Shown here: positions 6,993 to 9,576 of the stretch, one piece after another | How positions within the stretch are numbered: the first letter of the stretch is position 1 | How the letters are laid out: each line of letters opens with the position of its first letter | Source: an uncultured Thalassospira sp. | Lineage (GTDB): Bacteria; Pseudomonadota; Alphaproteobacteria; Rhodospirillales_A; Thalassospiraceae | NCBI GenBank assembly: GCA_946885765.1 | Contig: CAMPHD010000096.1 | Span: 1-9,576, forward strand | Reading direction: 5' to 3' | DNA: 9,576 bases | Position numbers and translations under genes: made by a program | The notes under the pieces: model-generated | What the model saw: only the letters and a program-made list of their open reading frames with translations | Told to the model about the DNA's origin: nothing | The model's database searches: none

Positions 6993-8576
6993 TCACAAAG
7001 CCGCAACCACCCCATCCGCGCGCGGATCAGTCGCCCCTTCCATCACGCCATTGGCGCGCAGCAGAATACCGCCCGCATGGCCCATCATGTCTTCGAAATC
7101 ACCCACCACCTCAACCGCATGACCGGCTTTTTCAAGCTGCGTGATCAGGGCCGGATCAAACCGGTTTTCGAGTTTAAGGGTCGTTGTTTCCGCCCCCCAT
7201 GTCCGGCCCAGCAACCAGCGCGGCGCGGTGATTGCCGCCTGAAAATCCTGCCCGAACAGGACATTGCGGGTAAATACCGCCGCCTGGGTTTGCGGCTGTC
7301 CCTCGCCCCCCATGGTGCCATATGTAAGGACATCACCGTTGTTCAGCCGCGCCATCGCCGGGTTGAGTGTGTGGAACGGTAACCGGCCGGGGCCGAGCTG
7401 GTTGGGGCCGTCATGCAGCGTAAAGCTCGCCCCGCGATTCTGCCACAGGACCCCGGTTTCGGGCACGACAACACCCGATCCAAATTCCCAGAAAATGCTT
7501 TGGATGTAACTGACGACCGTGCCGTTTTTATCCGTCACCCCCATCCAGATCGTATCACCGGGCTTGGCGATATGCGGCCAGGGCAGTGCGGTTTTCATAT
7601 CGATTTTTGCCGCCTCGGCATCCAGCATCGCATCACTCAGAAGCGACATCGGATCAATATCCATCCGCCCCGGATCACCGATATGGGCATCACGTTTGAT
7701 AAAGGCGCGTTTGGTCGCCTCGATCACGCCATGGATATGATCAAATCCCTCGCCCGTTTTCACGCCCAGCCGGTCAAACAGGCCAAGGATCATAAGTGAC
7801 GCGGCACCCTGCGTTGGTGGCACCATATTGAAAACGGTGCCGCTTGATAGCTTCACCGAAAGCGGCGTCATGGTTTTGGCGTAATAGCCTTCAAAATCAG
7901 ATAGCCGAAGCGGACTTCCCGCCGCCTCAAGCCCCTTGGCATTGGCGCGCGCGATATCGCCCCGGTAAAAATCATCAAGCCCGACGGCGCCAAGCCGTTC
8001 CAGCGTCGCACCAAGGGTCGGCTGTTTCAACACATCACCGATTTCGGGCACGCCCTTTGCGGCATAAGCCGCCACATACCCCGGTGCATCGCGAAGCTCC
8101 GGCAGCTTGTCACGCGTCAGTTCATGCTGCGATTTTGTGATCGGCACCCCGGTTCGCGCATGATGCACCGCATCGACCACAAGGCGCGCGATGGGCAATG
8201 TCCCACCCAGCTTCTGTGCGATTTTTGCGGCCTCCATCCAGCCGCCAATCGCACCGCCCACGGTCAATGCCGCCAACGGCCCGCGCGCCGGGATTTTGTC
8301 ATGGCCAAGGTCACGGTAAAATTCCGGGCTCGCCAGCCCTGCCGCCCCGCCGCACGCCCGGATCGCCACCGGGTCCTTGCCCGGTTCGGCAATCAGCCAG
8401 AACCCATCCCCGCCAATCGCATTCATATGCGGATAGACAACCGCAATGGTGGCGGCGGCTGCAATCATCGCCTCGACCGCGTTGCCGCCATCGCGCAAAA
8501 CATCGCGCCCGGCCTGGGCAGCCAGATGATGCGGGGCTGTGACGATCCCGCCAAGGCTTGTTCTGGTTCTGAGCAT
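6993..8576 (-). CDS. Gamma-glutamyltransferase-family hydrolase, HpxW/YwrD-like
   Basis: N-terminal-nucleophile (Ntn) hydrolase of 527 residues, made as a proenzyme that should cut itself before Thr342 into a 341-residue large and a 186-residue small subunit. The small subunit begins TIWMGVTDKNG and continues with FGSGVVVPETGVLWQNRGASF (364-384 in two pieces), FHTLNPA at 401-407, and YGTMGGEGQPQTQ at 419-431, whose Gly pair at 423-424 would form the oxyanion hole. Classical exported Ggt has TTH after the cut, a signal peptide, and about 580 residues. This protein has none of these, and its WQNRGASF and GGEGQPQTQ wording resembles the HpxW (oxamate amidohydrolase) / Bacillus YwrD subgroup as I recall it. 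The start at 8576 has GGAGG 7 bases upstream; an in-frame ATG at 8612 lies within a hairpin and lacks a ribosome site. It follows a TRAP permease gene and converges with the metallopeptidase gene. Amide substrate unproven. Confidence 0.88.
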   Translation of the reverse strand: MLRTRTSLGGIVTAPHHLAAQAGRDVLRDGGNAVEAMIAAAATIAVVYPHMNAIGGDGFWLIAEPGKDPVAIRACGGAAGLASPEFYRDLGHDKIPARGPLAALTVGGAIGGWMEAAKIAQKLGGTLPIARLVVDAVHHARTGVPITKSQHELTRDKLPELRDAPGYVAAYAAKGVPEIGDVLKQPTLGATLERLGAVGLDDFYRGDIARANAKGLEAAGSPLRLSDFEGYYAKTMTPLSVKLSSGTVFNMVPPTQGAASLMILGLFDRLGVKTGEGFDHIHGVIEATKRAFIKRDAHIGDPGRMDIDPMSLLSDAMLDAEAAKIDMKTALPWPHIAKPGDTIWMGVTDKNGTVVSYIQSIFWEFGSGVVVPETGVLWQNRGASFTLHDGPNQLGPGRLPFHTLNPAMARLNNGDVLTYGTMGGEGQPQTQAAVFTRNVLFGQDFQAAITAPRWLLGRTWGAETTTLKLENRFDPALITQLEKAGHAVEVVGDFEDMMGHAGGILLRANGVMEGATDPRADGVVAAL

Positions 8577-8597
8577 TTCGGGGCCTCCTGATGGCGC

Positions 8598-8631
8598 AAA
8601 AATCTTTGGCATGCCGTGTGTCCGGCATGCC
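8598..8631 (-). terminator. Perfect hairpin with trailing U run just before the GGT-family gene
   Basis: GGCATGCCG (8608-8616) and CGGCATGCC (8623-8631) pair over 9 bases with a 6-base loop. In the minus-strand transcript the stem is followed by AAAG, A, then five U (8602-8598). The 5-base delay before the U run weakens the case for a simple terminator. It ends only 14 bases before the GGAGG ribosome site of the next gene, so it may be a leader hairpin, an attenuator, or, because each arm contains the palindrome GGCATGCC, a protein-binding site. Confidence 0.45.
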
Positions 8632-8656
8632 CTGTTATGACCTGAAATCTATCGTG

Positions 8657-8718
8657 AAAATGATCCGGGTATCAGGCGATTTTCACATCGTGGACAAATC
8701 GCCTGATATTCCGGATCA
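8657..8718 (-). terminator. Strong nested hairpin terminator of the TRAP transporter operon
   Basis: TGATCCGG (8661-8668) pairs with CCGGATCA (8711-8718), and ATCAGGCGATTT (8671-8682) pairs with AAATCGCCTGAT (8696-8707). The two stems stack into about 20 base pairs, interrupted only by a 2-against-3-base internal loop, around a 13-base loop. In the transcript four U follow directly (8660-8657). It begins 14 bases after the permease stop codon. This is a convincing intrinsic terminator that should separate the TRAP operon from the downstream hydrolase gene; symmetry also leaves a regulator site possible. Confidence 0.8.
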
Positions 8719-8732
8719 GGACCTATCTGTTG

Positions 8733-9576
8733 CTACCAGCCAATAAGATCCGGTAGCCAGCTTGTCAGCTCCGGGAAGATGAACAGCAGCACAAGGGCCA
8801 GTGCCTGAATACCAATAAACGGAATGACCCCGCGATAGATATCCACCGTCGACACCGATTTTGGCGCAACACCTTTCAGGAAGAACAAGGCCCAGCCAAA
8901 GGGCGGCGTCAGGAAGCTGGTCTGCAGGTTCATCGCCACAAGGATCGCAAGCCACGCCATGTCGATGCCGCTATTCATGAATACCGGCAAAAACATCGGC
9001 AGCGCGATATAGGAAATCTCGATCCATTCAAGGAAGAACCCAAGGACAAAGATCACCGCCATCATGAACAGAAGGTTGCCCATATCGCCACCGGGCACCC
9101 ATTCAAACATGGCATGCACCAGCCCCTCGCCGCCAAGCCCGCGGAAGGCAAGGCCAAAGGGCTGCGCGCAGATCAGGATGAAAAACACCATCGCACTGGT
9201 GATCAGGGTATCGCGCAACACATCGCGCATCACCCCGAAATTAAGCCGCCCGGTAAACAGCGCCAGAAGCAACGCGCCAAGCGCGCCCATCGATGCGGCC
9301 TCGGTCGGAGCAGCAATCCCGCCAACGATGGAACCCAGAACCGCAAAAACCAGTGCCAGCGGCGGCAGCACGACCTTGGCGATCTTGAGCATAAGGTCAC
9401 GGGTGGCCAGCGCATCGCGCTCATCCTGCGGGATCGCTGGCACCATGTCGGGCTTGAAAATCCCCAAAAGCACAAGATAAAGAGCGAGCATCCCGGCAAG
9501 GATCAACCCCGGCACCATCGCGGCGGCAAAAAGCGTCCCGACGGACTCACCAAGGATATCGGCAAGCAGGATCAGA
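8733..9576 (-). CDS. TRAP transporter large permease, DctM family (N-terminus cut by window edge)
   Basis: Inner-membrane large subunit of a tripartite ATP-independent periplasmic transporter, which uses the ion gradient to import mostly organic acids delivered by a binding protein. The frame is open to the right edge; 280 codons are visible from LILLADILGESVGTLF to the TAG at 8733, roughly the last 60% of a typical DctM protein. Counting from the M at 9518, hydrophobic helices follow one another with the DctM motif GGIAAPTEAASMGALGALLL at about residues 66-85, then LGFFLEWIEISYIALPMFLP, WLAILVAMNLQTSFLTPPFG, and DIYRGVIPFIGIQALALVL. The IEISYIALP and MNLQTSFLTPPFG wording points to the mannitol/chloroaromatic-type branch, as I recall it. 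The small permease and binding protein should lie beyond the edge. The hydrolase gene downstream on the same strand hints at an amide or amino-acid-like cargo, but a terminator lies between them. Confidence 0.92.
   Translation of the reverse strand, partial: LILLADILGESVGTLFAAAMVPGLILAGMLALYLVLLGIFKPDMVPAIPQDERDALATRDLMLKIAKVVLPPLALVFAVLGSIVGGIAAPTEAASMGALGALLLALFTGRLNFGVMRDVLRDTLITSAMVFFILICAQPFGLAFRGLGGEGLVHAMFEWVPGGDMGNLLFMMAVIFVLGFFLEWIEISYIALPMFLPVFMNSGIDMAWLAILVAMNLQTSFLTPPFGWALFFLKGVAPKSVSTVDIYRGVIPFIGIQALALVLLFIFPELTSWLPDLIGW

Noticed and set aside
8124..8591. Plus-strand frame of 155 codons opposite the GGT-family gene
   Set aside because: Arg/His-rich antisense translation with no motif; the opposite strand holds conserved GGT residues throughout.

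Overview
The window looks like chromosomal DNA of a marine-type alphaproteobacterium. The evidence is GC near 60% in most genes by counting sampled lines, tight operons with overlapping start and stop codons, and an ABC sugar operon beside a tripartite (TRAP) transporter. A Thalassospira-like member of the Rhodospirillales is my best guess, but that is recognition of style and not a proven assignment.

Positions 1-4631 (minus strand) hold a sugar ABC transporter read from high to low coordinates: ytfQ (binding protein), ytfR (double ATPase), ytfT (permease) and yjfF (permease, cut by the left edge). All four closely resemble the Escherichia coli galactofuranose importer YtfQRT-YjfF. ytfR/ytfT and ytfT/yjfF overlap by 4 and 11 bases. 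ytfQ and ytfR are separated by a 173-base gap that contains a clear RNA hairpin. Facing away from ytfQ, across a 177-base divergent control region, is galM (aldose 1-epimerase). The two units plausibly act together: the transporter brings in a furanose-form sugar and the epimerase helps interconvert sugar anomers for catabolism. No regulator or sugar kinase gene is present in the window.

Positions 5941-6960 (plus strand) hold a clearly AT-richer gene for an exported protein with an HEIGH zinc-protease motif, resembling the DUF4344 putative metallopeptidases. Its composition differs from both sides, so it looks acquired. It is the least understood gene here.

Positions 6993-9576 (minus strand) hold the C-terminal part of a TRAP large permease of the mannitol/chloroaromatic type, cut by the right edge. 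A strong nested hairpin terminator follows it, then a second perfect hairpin, then a cytoplasmic gamma-glutamyltransferase-family hydrolase that looks closer to the HpxW/YwrD subgroup (HpxW is oxamate amidohydrolase) than to classical exported Ggt. I saw no tRNA, rRNA, insertion sequence or CRISPR array, and I found no clearly novel multi-gene system.
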